This document shows, piece by piece, positions 19,421-28,013 of a DNA stretch of 64,000 nt. The position numbers and the translations under genes were made by a program. Below the pieces are notes generated by a model. It was not told where the DNA came from and did no database searches. It saw only the letters and a program-made list of their open reading frames with translations. The stretch is from contig NYUD01000049.1 in assembly GCA_002683825.1 (NCBI GenBank), positions 50,260 through 114,259 on the forward strand, given 5' to 3'. Position 1 is the first letter of the stretch. Each line of letters starts with the position of its first letter. Source of the stretch: Planctomycetota bacterium (lineage in GTDB: Bacteria > Planctomycetota > UBA1135 > GCA-002686595).

Positions 19421-19680
19421 CGGGCTTCGAACGCGGGGTGATCTCCCCCAAGGGGCCCGGAAAAAATGTGGTCTCGCTTCCATAATGCTCTCTTGATCAG
19501 GAGCTTGGGGTCTTCCACCCGGCCTCACGCGGCCGAGGAAAATTTTCCGTCTCTCAACGGTTACCCCACCGGTCGAGGAAAGCCCTCGCGTTGTGCTTGG
19601 CCTAAGGAACATCGCATGCCGATGGAGGGCTATAGGTCGCTCAAAAGCCCCCTCCAGCCAAGCTCCACGGTTTCCACAAC

Positions 19681-20877
19681 ATGGCCACGCACCCCCCCCC
19701 CAAAGAAGCGCCGCGTAACGAGAGGAAAATCGCTCGTTTCCTTATCGGTACTGTCATTCTCGCGCTCATCGTCCAGCTCGCAGATCACTTGACGAGCGTC
19801 CACACGCAACTTGAGCGCCTGGAATCGTCGCGGCGCAATCAGGCTGCGCTCTTCCGTCAGGGACTCTTCGGTGTTCGCGACGAGATCACTTCGATCCGTG
19901 GCGAAGTGGAATCCAACCTCAGAGAGGCGGAGGACGGAAACAGTCTCGCGAGCCGCCTACGCTTGGCCGAGCACCTGCTTGGTGACATCGGTCGCGCGGT
20001 CGAAGCGCAGTCATTCAACTTGACTGAGTTGGCCGAAACTCAGGCGACGCTACCGAGTCCGCACGAGATCAGGGACAGGGATGCCAGGCTGCAGGAGCTA
20101 AACGATCTCCTATCGACGACAAACAAGACCGCCACTGACACGATGCGCCAGGTACAACGCCTCGATCGTGAGATCATCCCGCGCGACCTCAACCGCATGT
20201 GGCGCGAGCTGGTAGGCCCTGTCGTACAACTCGCTGGTGAATCGAGCGTCGGAAGCGGCGTCCTCCTCCGATCGGAATGGAACGCTTCCAAAGAAACCCA
20301 TCGCTCCTTTCTTATTACGGCCTGGCACGTCGTGCGCGACATTCAGGGTGACCTGTCCAATACGTCCATGCCTGTACCCGTCAATATTTACTTCGAAGAC
20401 GGATCCATTCGCAGTGAAGAAGCCAAGCTGTTGGTCTTCGACGTAGACCTTGACGCGGCGCTGCTTGAGGTGGAGACGGACGAGGCCCTGCCGAACGGAG
20501 CAACGCTCGCCAGCCGCGAGCAACTCAGGTCCATTCAGATCTTCGACCGAATCTACGCCGTGGGTTGCCCGCTCGGCAACGACCCGATCCCAACGCCGGG
20601 CGAAGTGGCCACCTGCAGGCACAATGTCGAAGGCGAGTCCTACTGGATGATCAATGCTCCTACGTACATCGGGAACTCCGGCGGTGGGATCTTTGATGCC
20701 AGGACACATGAACTCTTGGGCATCTTCTCGAAGATCTACACGCATGGCTCTTTGCGGCCGACGATCGTTCCGCACATGGGCTTGGTGACTCCGCTTGTGG
20801 GGATCTACGACTGGTTGGATCAGGAAGGCTACTCCTCGGTCCTGCCGCAAGTCCGCAACGCTTCAACGTATCGGTAG
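19681..20877 (+). CDS. Membrane-anchored trypsin-like serine protease
   Basis: A 398-residue protein. After a short cytoplasmic stretch comes a membrane helix (about residues 19-37) and a long helical, coiled-coil-like region (about 40-170). A chymotrypsin-fold protease domain occupies about 180-380. The catalytic triad is visible: His in FLITAWHVV (near 222), Asp in DVDLDAALLEV (near 258) and Ser in IGNSGGGIF (near 338). No PDZ domain is present, unlike DegP/HtrA proteins. The active domain should face the periplasm or cell surface. About 50 bases separate it from the sulfatase gene downstream. No Shine-Dalgarno sequence precedes the ATG. Confidence 0.85.
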   Translation: MATHPPPKEAPRNERKIARFLIGTVILALIVQLADHLTSVHTQLERLESSRRNQAALFRQGLFGVRDEITSIRGEVESNLREAEDGNSLASRLRLAEHLLGDIGRAVEAQSFNLTELAETQATLPSPHEIRDRDARLQELNDLLSTTNKTATDTMRQVQRLDREIIPRDLNRMWRELVGPVVQLAGESSVGSGVLLRSEWNASKETHRSFLITAWHVVRDIQGDLSNTSMPVPVNIYFEDGSIRSEEAKLLVFDVDLDAALLEVETDEALPNGATLASREQLRSIQIFDRIYAVGCPLGNDPIPTPGEVATCRHNVEGESYWMINAPTYIGNSGGGIFDARTHELLGIFSKIYTHGSLRPTIVPHMGLVTPLVGIYDWLDQEGYSSVLPQVRNASTYR

Positions 20878-20929
20878 TTCACTCCGATTCGCCGCTTCTC
20901 CAGGCCATTCGCACCACATCGGGGCACAC

Positions 20930-23419
20930 GTGTTCGGCCGAACTTTCGTTGTCCTCGCTTTTCTCGGCTTCGCCGCGTGTCGGGAAGATTCCGGACATGG
21001 GTTTGTCGCGCAGGGTGTGATCGAACTCTTGGGCAGATCCCCCGACGCGAGGATTCAGCAAGAGGGAACGCGCATACCGACGCTCGATGGAAGCTGGGGA
21101 GCGGAGCGCGAACTCGGCTGGGTGCGCTGGGGCGATAAGTTGAACGGAGTTCCCTTCGTCTGGTCACGCCAGAAGAAGGCATTCCTCACGCTCGATTGTG
21201 TTTCAGCCGTCGACCGCACGCTCACCCTCACGGCCTGGAAGCCGGAGGCGGCTCCGCAAGATCTTCCGGCAACGATCGCCCTGAATGGGATCGACTTGGG
21301 GGAGATTCCCCTGACCGAACGGCCGATGGAATACCGACTCGAGGTGCCGGCCTCCCTGTGGCGCGTCGGGGCCAACCAGCTCGCCATCGAAGTTAGCGGC
21401 ACCTGGGCACATGACGATATCGAGGTCGGCTTTGCGCTGGCAAAGGTCGTGTATGGCGAGGCACGGCTCGTGCGCGCGCAAACGGACGCGCGTCGGTTGA
21501 ACCTCGCGGGCGGCACGGCAGTGAGCTACGTTCTGGAACCTCTCGTGCCCGTGCGCCTCGTTCTGATGGGTAAGGCTCGGGGAAGTTGCACGCTGGAAGT
21601 CCGCATACATTCCATCGATCTCGAAACAGGATTGCTGCTCGATGTACTGCAGACGCAGTCAGTCCATCTGGAAGGTGATTCCCTTCAACGCACCTTCGAT
21701 CTCCCTTCAACAAGCCAGGGGCGTATGTGCTTGGAGCTACGGCTTCTCGGTGACCCGGAGACTCGCTTCGAGGTCACGCGACTCGCGCTTTTCGAGAACT
21801 CTCGCATCGATCGGTTCCCGATTATCTTCATCAGTGTCGACACGCTCTCCGCCCGCCACCTGTCCCTCTACGGACACGAACGAGAGACGTCGCCGCAGCT
21901 CGAGCGGTTCGCAACCGACGCCGTTGTTTTCGAAAACTGCCTCACCAATGCGCCCTGGACCCTGCCGAGCTACATGTCCCAGATGACGGGGCTCTATGCC
22001 TACTCCCATCGGCTCTATCCGGGCAAGCAAGCGGAGCTGTGGGAGCTTTGGCACCTCGCCAAGAATCGCTGGACGTTGGCTGAATTTCTTCGGGCCGCCG
22101 GCTATGCAACCGCCGGCTTTGTCGACAACGACTGGATTACTGAACGGTTTGGGCTGCAGCAGGGCTTCGACCACTTCGATGCCACTGCGGCCTTTCTTCC
22201 GGTGGACGACCCGGACGGCGGCGTGCGGCACGTCTTAGGCCAGGCGCGGCATTGGCTTTTGAACGTCGGGAACGACGACCCCTTTTTCCTCTTCCTTCAC
22301 GCGTTTGACGTGCACGGGCCCTACATTGCGGACGGCGATCACTACGGGGCCTTTTCGAAAGATCTCGACCTGTCGCGCACGGCGCCGGCCGGAGGCGATG
22401 TTGCCTTTGGGATCATCCCCACATACGTGGCGCACACCTTCCTTCATGAAGGATTGGAGGGGCCGGCCGACATCGTCCCGCCTCGCATGCCCGTCGAGCC
22501 GTTCGAGGCCGCCTACGACGAGGTGATTCACATGGTCGACGATGAGCTCGGGCATTTCTTCGACCACCTACGCAGCCGAGGCTTCTACGATTCCAGCCTG
22601 ATCGTCGTCAGTGCTGACCACGGGGAGACCATGTCGGACGGCCCCCTTCTCTTTGGTCACGGTGCCCTCGAACAAGACGTCCTTCACGTCCCTCTGATCA
22701 TCAAGCTTCCGAACAACACTCACGCGGGGACGCGCATCATCGATCGCGTTCAGCTGGTCGACCTCTATCCGACACTCCTCGATCTCCTGGGACGCACACC
22801 TCCGGCGAACCTGCACGGCGACTCCCTCGTTCCAGTCCTCCGTGGCGAGGGCGGACCGGCACGCACGCTTCTCTGTGAAGGCGGCCTCATGCGGCAGGCC
22901 GCCTTCGTACAGGGACGTTGGAAGCTGGTCGAAAAAAACCTCGGCCGTGACTCAACACATGCTCTGCTTCTTTCGAGCACACATCAAACCCGGGAATGGG
23001 CGGAAGAAGCACGTTCCCGATTGCTGAAGGGTGGCGCTCGAAAGAGCCTCTTCGCGTGGCTCGATAACGAGACGTTGACCGCTGACTTCTTCGAAGAACG
23101 GATCCGCACGGGCCTGACCGAACAGCTCCATGCCCGTCTGCGAAGTGATTCCGAATATCGTGAATTGATTCGGTTTCTTCGGCGAGCCAACGACGCGACC
23201 GTCTACGAGCTGTACGACCTGGAAGCGGACCCTCAGTGCAGAGGTAACCTGGCGCGACTCAGACCTGAGAAACTTCTGGAGCTGAAGCGAGGTCTTCTCG
23301 CCGAACAAAAACGCCGCGACGTCGCGCAGTCCTATTCCCAACCGCCGCAAGCTCCGCCCTCGTTGGAGGCGACCGAACTCCAGCGGCTCCGCGCACTCGG
23401 CTATCTCGGGTCGGAATAG
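20930..23419 (+). CDS. Sulfatase-superfamily lipoprotein
   Basis: An 829-residue predicted lipoprotein (lipobox LGFAAC, Cys16) starting at GTG 20930, the only start that yields the signal. Residues about 30-290 form a beta-rich domain that may bind substrate. From about 297 the alkaline-phosphatase/sulfatase fold begins (FISVDTLSARHLSLYG), with SADHGE and FGHG metal-site motifs further on. Where classical sulfatases have Cys-X-Pro-X-Arg for formylglycine, this protein has APWTLPS, so a Thr or Ser would be the nucleophile and no formylglycine maturase is needed. It may act on phosphate or sulfate esters. It sits 52 bases after the protease gene. Confidence 0.85.
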   Translation: MFGRTFVVLAFLGFAACREDSGHGFVAQGVIELLGRSPDARIQQEGTRIPTLDGSWGAERELGWVRWGDKLNGVPFVWSRQKKAFLTLDCVSAVDRTLTLTAWKPEAAPQDLPATIALNGIDLGEIPLTERPMEYRLEVPASLWRVGANQLAIEVSGTWAHDDIEVGFALAKVVYGEARLVRAQTDARRLNLAGGTAVSYVLEPLVPVRLVLMGKARGSCTLEVRIHSIDLETGLLLDVLQTQSVHLEGDSLQRTFDLPSTSQGRMCLELRLLGDPETRFEVTRLALFENSRIDRFPIIFISVDTLSARHLSLYGHERETSPQLERFATDAVVFENCLTNAPWTLPSYMSQMTGLYAYSHRLYPGKQAELWELWHLAKNRWTLAEFLRAAGYATAGFVDNDWITERFGLQQGFDHFDATAAFLPVDDPDGGVRHVLGQARHWLLNVGNDDPFFLFLHAFDVHGPYIADGDHYGAFSKDLDLSRTAPAGGDVAFGIIPTYVAHTFLHEGLEGPADIVPPRMPVEPFEAAYDEVIHMVDDELGHFFDHLRSRGFYDSSLIVVSADHGETMSDGPLLFGHGALEQDVLHVPLIIKLPNNTHAGTRIIDRVQLVDLYPTLLDLLGRTPPANLHGDSLVPVLRGEGGPARTLLCEGGLMRQAAFVQGRWKLVEKNLGRDSTHALLLSSTHQTREWAEEARSRLLKGGARKSLFAWLDNETLTADFFEERIRTGLTEQLHARLRSDSEYRELIRFLRRANDATVYELYDLEADPQCRGNLARLRPEKLLELKRGLLAEQKRRDVAQSYSQPPQAPPSLEATELQRLRALGYLGSE

Positions 23420-23576
23420 AGGGCCGTCGAAGGCTCGACGCAAGCCAGATGGTGGCGCGTGCGGGGAAAGACCGGTCCTTTCGAGATCGCAGGGGTGGCA
23501 AGGCGCGTCTCGTCCAGCTCGTCGCGGGCAAGCTCTTCGAATTCCGGCCTCGCACCCGAGGCGTCCATGGTCTCTC

Positions 23577-25163
23577 TTAGTGCCTGAAGTGCCGATGCCC
23601 CGTGAACACCATGGGGACTTTTCGCTCGTTGCAGACTGCGACCACCTGCTTGTCTCGAATCGAACCACCGGGCTGCAGTATTGCAGCTACGCCCGCGTCC
23701 ATTGCGGTTTCGACCCCATCGGGGAACGGAAAGAACGCATCGGACCCCAGCACAGAGCCCAGCACCTCATCCCCCGCTTTTTCCACGGCGAGTTTTACCG
23801 AGTCGACGCGGCTCATCTGTCCAGCCCCCACGCCCAAGACCCGCGTGCCCTTCACCAAGACGATGGCGTTGGATTTCACGTGCTTCGTGATTAGATTCGC
23901 AAACAAGAGTTCCGTCTCTTGCTCTGTCGTCGGACGCGTTTCGGTCACGCAGTCGAAATCGTCCCTCGTCTCTACGGCACGGTCCCGTTCCTGCACCAAG
24001 AATCCATCACGCAGGTGCTTCACTTCGTACTCGAGTTCTGGGCGATGCGCCGGGCCCACCGAACCGCATGCCAGCATGCGCACGTTCTTTCCCCACTTGG
24101 CCCCTGTCCGCAACTGCTCTTCTGCGTCCTCAGCAAAAGAAGGGGCGATGATCGCTTCGACGAAGCGATTGCCCCCAGTCAGGAACTCCGCGCACGCTTT
24201 GTCGACGGGACGATTGAATGCCAACACCGACCCAAAGGCGGACAAAGGGTCGCCGGACCAGGCCGACTCCAAAGCTGCCGCCAGCGTGGCTGCGCAGGCC
24301 GCGCCACACGGATTGGTGTGCTTGATAACGCAACAGAAAGGCTCTTCGAATTCCAACGCCAACCCAAGCGCCGCATCCAGGTCCACGAAGTTGTTGTACG
24401 AGAGATCCTTCCCACCGAGGAACTTGGCCGAAGCCACGCTCGTTCCAAGCTGCGCCGTTCGATAGAAGGCCGCCTTCTGATGTGAGTTCTCGCCGTAGCG
24501 CAACTCCTTTTCATAGCGCCTGCCCGCCAGCGAATAACTGGACGGGAAGGGATTCTCTTCGGAGCGCTCCTGGCCAAACAGCCATCCGGCAACCGAGGTG
24601 TCGTAGAGGGCAGTCAGCGCGAAGGCCTTCTGGGCCAATTCACGCCGCAGCAGGTCCGACACCGCACCGTCATTCGACTTCATGTCCCTTTCGACGCGGC
24701 CGTAGTCGTTTGGATTCGTGACGATAGCTACGAAGGCGTGGTTCTTTGCCGCCGAACGCACCATCGTCGGTCCACCTATGTCGATCTGCTCGATTGCCTC
24801 CGATCGGTCCACTCCTCCTTTCGCAATGGTCTCTTCGAACGGGTACAAATTGACGCAGGCGAGATCGATGGGGCCGATGCCGTGCTCTTCCATCGCCGCC
24901 ATATGTGTGGGCTCGTCGCGTAAGGCCAGGAGCCCCCCGTGGATCTTGGGGTGCAACGTTTTCACGCGCCCATCCATCATCTCGGGAAACCCGGTTACCT
25001 CCGAGACTTCCCGGACAGGGATACCTGCGTCCGCTATGAGCTTCCTGGTTCCGCCGGTCGCGAGGATCTCGACTCCCATGGCACTGAGCGCGCGTGCGAA
25101 GGCTTCGCACCCTCGCTTTTCGGAAACGCTGAAGAGAGCCCGTCGTACTTTGTGGTTGTTCAT
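23577..25163 (-). CDS. purH: AICAR transformylase / IMP cyclohydrolase
   Basis: A 528-residue bifunctional enzyme for the last two steps of IMP synthesis. The N-terminal cyclohydrolase part (1 to about 195) has [22 protein letters not shown] and NLYPFE. The transformylase part has the catalytic Lys-His in [11 protein letters not shown], and the C-terminus has DAFFPFPDG and QPGGSIRD. Length matches the family. The ATG overlaps the stop of prfB as ATGA, so the two genes are translationally coupled, an unusual pairing of translation termination with purine synthesis. Confidence 0.97.
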   Translation of the reverse strand: MNNHKVRRALFSVSEKRGCEAFARALSAMGVEILATGGTRKLIADAGIPVREVSEVTGFPEMMDGRVKTLHPKIHGGLLALRDEPTHMAAMEEHGIGPIDLACVNLYPFEETIAKGGVDRSEAIEQIDIGGPTMVRSAAKNHAFVAIVTNPNDYGRVERDMKSNDGAVSDLLRRELAQKAFALTALYDTSVAGWLFGQERSEENPFPSSYSLAGRRYEKELRYGENSHQKAAFYRTAQLGTSVASAKFLGGKDLSYNNFVDLDAALGLALEFEEPFCCVIKHTNPCGAACAATLAAALESAWSGDPLSAFGSVLAFNRPVDKACAEFLTGGNRFVEAIIAPSFAEDAEEQLRTGAKWGKNVRMLACGSVGPAHRPELEYEVKHLRDGFLVQERDRAVETRDDFDCVTETRPTTEQETELLFANLITKHVKSNAIVLVKGTRVLGVGAGQMSRVDSVKLAVEKAGDEVLGSVLGSDAFFPFPDGVETAMDAGVAAILQPGGSIRDKQVVAVCNERKVPMVFTGHRHFRH

Positions 25164-26261
25164 TTTCCGGATCTACGCAGATAAGCGTGGATAAATTCGT
25201 CGATGTCGCCGTCGAGTACGGCTCCGATGTTGCCTTTCTCGACGTTGGTTCGGTGATCTTTGACCCGCTGTTCGGGCTGCATGGTGTAGGAACGAATCTG
25301 GTTGCCCCAGGCGATCTCGCCTTTGTCTCCGTACAATTGAGACATCTCGGCATCCCGCTCGGTCTCGCGCATCTTGACCAGCTTGGCCTTCAAGAGCTTC
25401 AACCCGGTCGCGCGGTTCTTGTGTTGGCTGCGCTCGTTTTGGCAGCGCACGACGATGCCCGTGGGTAGGTGCGTGATCCGGACTGCCGACTCTGTTTTGT
25501 TGACGTGCTGGCCACCGGCACCGCCTGCGCGCATCGTATCGATCTTGATGTCAGCCTCCCTGACCTCGATATCCAGCCCCTCATCGACATCGGGGGTCAC
25601 GTCGACCGATGCGAAGGCCGTGTGGCGCCGTGCTTGAGCATCGAAGGGACTGATCCGCACCAGGCGGTGTACACCGGTCTCCGCTTTGAGATAGCCGAAG
25701 GCATAGTCGCCCCGGATCATGATCGTGGCGGAGCGAATACCCGCTTCGGGCTCGTCGATGCGCTCGATCTCCTCGCATACATAGCCCTTCTCCTCGGCCC
25801 AGCGCAGATACATCCGCAACAGGATCGAGGCCCAATCGCAGGCGTCGATTCCGCCCGCACCCGCGGCAATCGCCAGATACGCGCCGGCGGAATCGTGATC
25901 CCCGCCCAGCATGACCCGGAACTCGAGCTGGTCGACCTCGGTCTCAGCCTTGTTCACGGCCGCGGTGAGGTCCTCGACCACCTCATCGGGGTCTTCAGCC
26001 CCCATTTCGACCAGAAGATCTGAATCTTCCAGCAGCGCTTCGGTCCGCCGAACGGTTTCCACGGTCCGTCGCAGCGTTTTTAGCTCGGCGAGTACCTTCT
26101 GGGCCTTCTCCTGATCGCCCCAGAACCCAGGATCGTTCTGGAGTGCGATCAGCTCGTCGTGACGCTCACCCTTCGTAGAGTAGTCAAAGCCCCTCCTTCA
26201 GCTGCTCGAGACGACGACGGGCGGCCAAAGAACGGTCTTGGAAATCAGCTAGGCTGGTCAT
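25160..26261 (-). CDS. prfB: Peptide chain release factor 2 (programmed +1 frameshift)
   Basis: Release factor RF2, which ends translation at UGA and UAA. The reading frame is split: 25 codons from ATG 26261 end at an in-frame TGA (26186-26184), and a +1 shift at CTT TGA C joins the remaining 341 codons, giving 366 residues. In the joined protein the stop-recognition tripeptide SPF is at 204-206 and the GGQ motif at 249-251, almost exactly as in E. coli RF2, where the TGA is also codon 26. Without the shift the N-terminal domain would be missing. The stop overlaps the purH start. A TATATT box ten bases before the ATG is a candidate promoter element. Confidence 0.96.
26183..26198 (-). promoter_or_regulatory. 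prfB programmed frameshift signal
   Basis: On the minus strand the sequence reads AAGGAGGGGCTTTGAC. A Shine-Dalgarno-like AGGAGGGG directly precedes the slippery CTT and the UGA stop followed by C, the classical elements that let RF2 shortage drive ribosomes into the +1 frame. This makes RF2 synthesis self-regulating. The match to the established prfB mechanism is direct. Confidence 0.95.
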
Positions 26262-26271
26262 GACGCGCGGA

Positions 26272-26277
26272 AATATA
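26272..26277 (-). promoter_or_regulatory. Candidate -10 box of prfB
   Basis: TATATT on the minus strand lies ten bases upstream of the prfB ATG, predicting a leader of only a few bases. No Shine-Dalgarno sequence is seen before this start. The same close placement is seen before the genes at 604, 3473 and 28014. Confidence 0.4.
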
Positions 26278-26339
26278 CGCCGCCCTGCCCTCCGGTGAAA
26301 GGCCCGTATTCAATACCGCCGTCAAAAGGGCGTGAGAAT

Positions 26340-26399
26340 GACGGTCGGCGCGGGCATAGGTGCGGGTCGAGTCGTATGAACAACCCCGCGCCGACCGTC
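26340..26399. repeat. 15-bp perfect inverted repeat upstream of prfB
   Basis: The arms GACGGTCGGCGCGGG (26340-26354) and its exact reverse complement (26385-26399) flank a 30-base spacer, within which CATA and TATG could add four more pairs. The element lies 80-140 bases upstream of prfB and downstream of the M24 gene. It could fold as RNA on either strand. Its role is unknown: terminator, 5' regulatory structure or mobile palindrome. Confidence 0.6.
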
Positions 26400-26438
26400 G
26401 TGTACTCACTTACACGTGCATGCCATCGGCAAGCGACC

Positions 26439-26455
26439 CCCCCTTCCCAAGGGGG
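26439..26455 (-). terminator. Candidate terminator hairpin of the M24 gene
   Basis: CCCCCTT, a three-base loop and AAGGGGG form a perfect seven-pair stem, 22 bases beyond the stop of the minus-strand M24 gene. No T-run follows on the minus strand, so termination is inferred from position. Confidence 0.4.
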
Positions 26456-26477
26456 ATCTCGGTCTTTTTCGGGAGAA

Positions 26478-27842
26478 CTAGTCGTCCAGCTCGCCGATCC
26501 AATCGAAGACACCGCGATCGTGCATGCGCGCTTCGATTTCGGAACGCTCTTTCGGCACATCGCCCGTCAGGACCCGGGCGCCTTTTTCGGTGATGACAAC
26601 GACGTCCTCGATGCGGACGCCGATGCCGTTTTTCCTGTCGTAGAGACCCGGTCCGATCGAGATCACAACACCGGGTTCAAAGGGTCGCCTGATGGCCGGA
26701 TCTACGGGTTCGAGTCCCACGAAGTGACATGAGAAGTGGCGTCGCATCCCGAAGAAGCCCCGTTCCTTCAGTACGGACGTGCAGGCGCCGTCCACGTCCA
26801 CCAACTTGGCCCCCGGTCGGGCCGCCGCAATACCGGCCTTCAGGGCGGCCAAGACGGCATCGTAGAGCTCTGCCTGGCGCCCACTGAAGCTGCCGTCGAC
26901 GGGCCAGGTGCGTGTCATCTTGCTCGCGTAGTGGTCGACCTCGGAACCGAATTCCACTAGGACGAGCTCGCTGGCCTTCAGTTCGGCGTCGGTCGCTTTC
27001 TGCAGCATGGTGGCATGCATGCCGCCCTGGATGACGGGCTGAAAGGCGAATCCATCGGCTCCCGCGCGGACTTGCGTCAGATTCATGAGCGCGCGTAGGT
27101 GGGACGTGGGGAGGCCGGGGCGCGTGGAGCGCATGGCCTCGTCGATGGCCATGCAAGCGCTGCGACACGCGGCGGTCAGGGCGGCGAGCTCGGCCGGCGT
27201 CTTCCGCAGACGCATTTCTCTCAGTATCGGGGCCACATCGACCACCTCGACGTCGAAGTAGTGCTCGAGACGTTCGGCCAGGGTGCGGGCACGGTTGGCG
27301 CGACCGTCCAGGCGGTCCGAGGAACGGCGACGCTCGAAGGCAAAGGCGCGGTGGTGGGAGTCGCCACTGACGATCGTAGGGTAGAGGGCCACACCAATCG
27401 TCTTACGCTCTCCCAGGAGCTTTCCGAGCAGGGCGAATAGCTCGGTGTTCGTCTCGGGATCGTTCTGTACGACGTTGCGGAAGCCCGTGACGCGTTCGAT
27501 CCAGTGATCCTTGGCATCCCACGCGCTGCCCGCACGGAATTCCCCCGCAGGATCGGCAGGGGGAAGGAGCAGAATCTCGCGGCCCGACTTCGCATCGAGC
27601 AGCAACACCGCATCCGGGCTCTCGATGCCCGTCAGGTACCAGAAGGTCTCATCCTGCTGATAAACGCCGCTGGTCCGCGGACGCGACAGCCCACGGAATA
27701 TCATCAAGCTCTCGCCCCCCCTCTGCATCAACTCGGCGCGGCGACCCTGGTGGAATTCCTTTCCAAGTCCATGTTCTTCTTGGGAAGCAGCGACTGTGGA
27801 GAAGGCAATGAGAGTGAGGAACGATAAGTTTTGTCTAATCAT
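26478..27842 (-). CDS. Secreted M24 (Xaa-Pro aminopeptidase) homologue, probably inactive
   Basis: A 454-residue protein with a signal peptide (MIRQNLSFLTLIAFSTVAAS), an aminopeptidase-P N-terminal domain (about 25-190) and a pita-bread M24 domain (about 215-450). Aminopeptidase P needs five metal ligands, Asp-Asp-His-Glu-Glu. Here the first Asp is Glu297 (LVLVEFGSE), the second is Lys308 (YASKMTRT) and the first Glu is Gly397 (SIGPGLYD). Only His373 and Glu412 remain. A two-metal site is therefore unlikely and the protein is best seen as a pseudo-peptidase or one with changed chemistry. It is otherwise well preserved, so it is not a decaying gene. The start at 27842 is chosen for the signal peptide. 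Confidence 0.85.
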   Translation of the reverse strand: MIRQNLSFLTLIAFSTVAASQEEHGLGKEFHQGRRAELMQRGGESLMIFRGLSRPRTSGVYQQDETFWYLTGIESPDAVLLLDAKSGREILLLPPADPAGEFRAGSAWDAKDHWIERVTGFRNVVQNDPETNTELFALLGKLLGERKTIGVALYPTIVSGDSHHRAFAFERRRSSDRLDGRANRARTLAERLEHYFDVEVVDVAPILREMRLRKTPAELAALTAACRSACMAIDEAMRSTRPGLPTSHLRALMNLTQVRAGADGFAFQPVIQGGMHATMLQKATDAELKASELVLVEFGSEVDHYASKMTRTWPVDGSFSGRQAELYDAVLAALKAGIAAARPGAKLVDVDGACTSVLKERGFFGMRRHFSCHFVGLEPVDPAIRRPFEPGVVISIGPGLYDRKNGIGVRIEDVVVITEKGARVLTGDVPKERSEIEARMHDRGVFDWIGELDD

Positions 27843-28001
27843 TTCGGGCGACCGATGTCTGTTGGAGCCGTGTGCATCGGAACGGCTGTTTCGACCATCG
27901 GGCACGTTGGTCTTGCGAGCCCTTGCAAGGTCTGTACGTTTCGAGGGATCGAAGAACCTGATCTGAACTCAGGAAGGAAGATACTTCACAGCTCCCTTCA
28001 G

Positions 28002-28007
28002 TAGAAT
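28002..28007 (+). promoter_or_regulatory. Candidate -10 box for a leaderless transcript
   Basis: TAGAAT, within TTCAGTAGAAT, sits exactly six bases before the ATG at 28014, the same string and spacing as before the gene at 3473. No Shine-Dalgarno sequence follows it. Leaderless transcription is inferred. Confidence 0.45.
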
Positions 28008-28013
28008 GAGGCG

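Noticed and set aside
26706..26719. tRNA T-loop-like GGGTTCGAGTCCCA
   Set aside because: It lies inside the conserved VGLEPVD coding region of the M24 gene, and no acceptor or anticodon stem fits around it.
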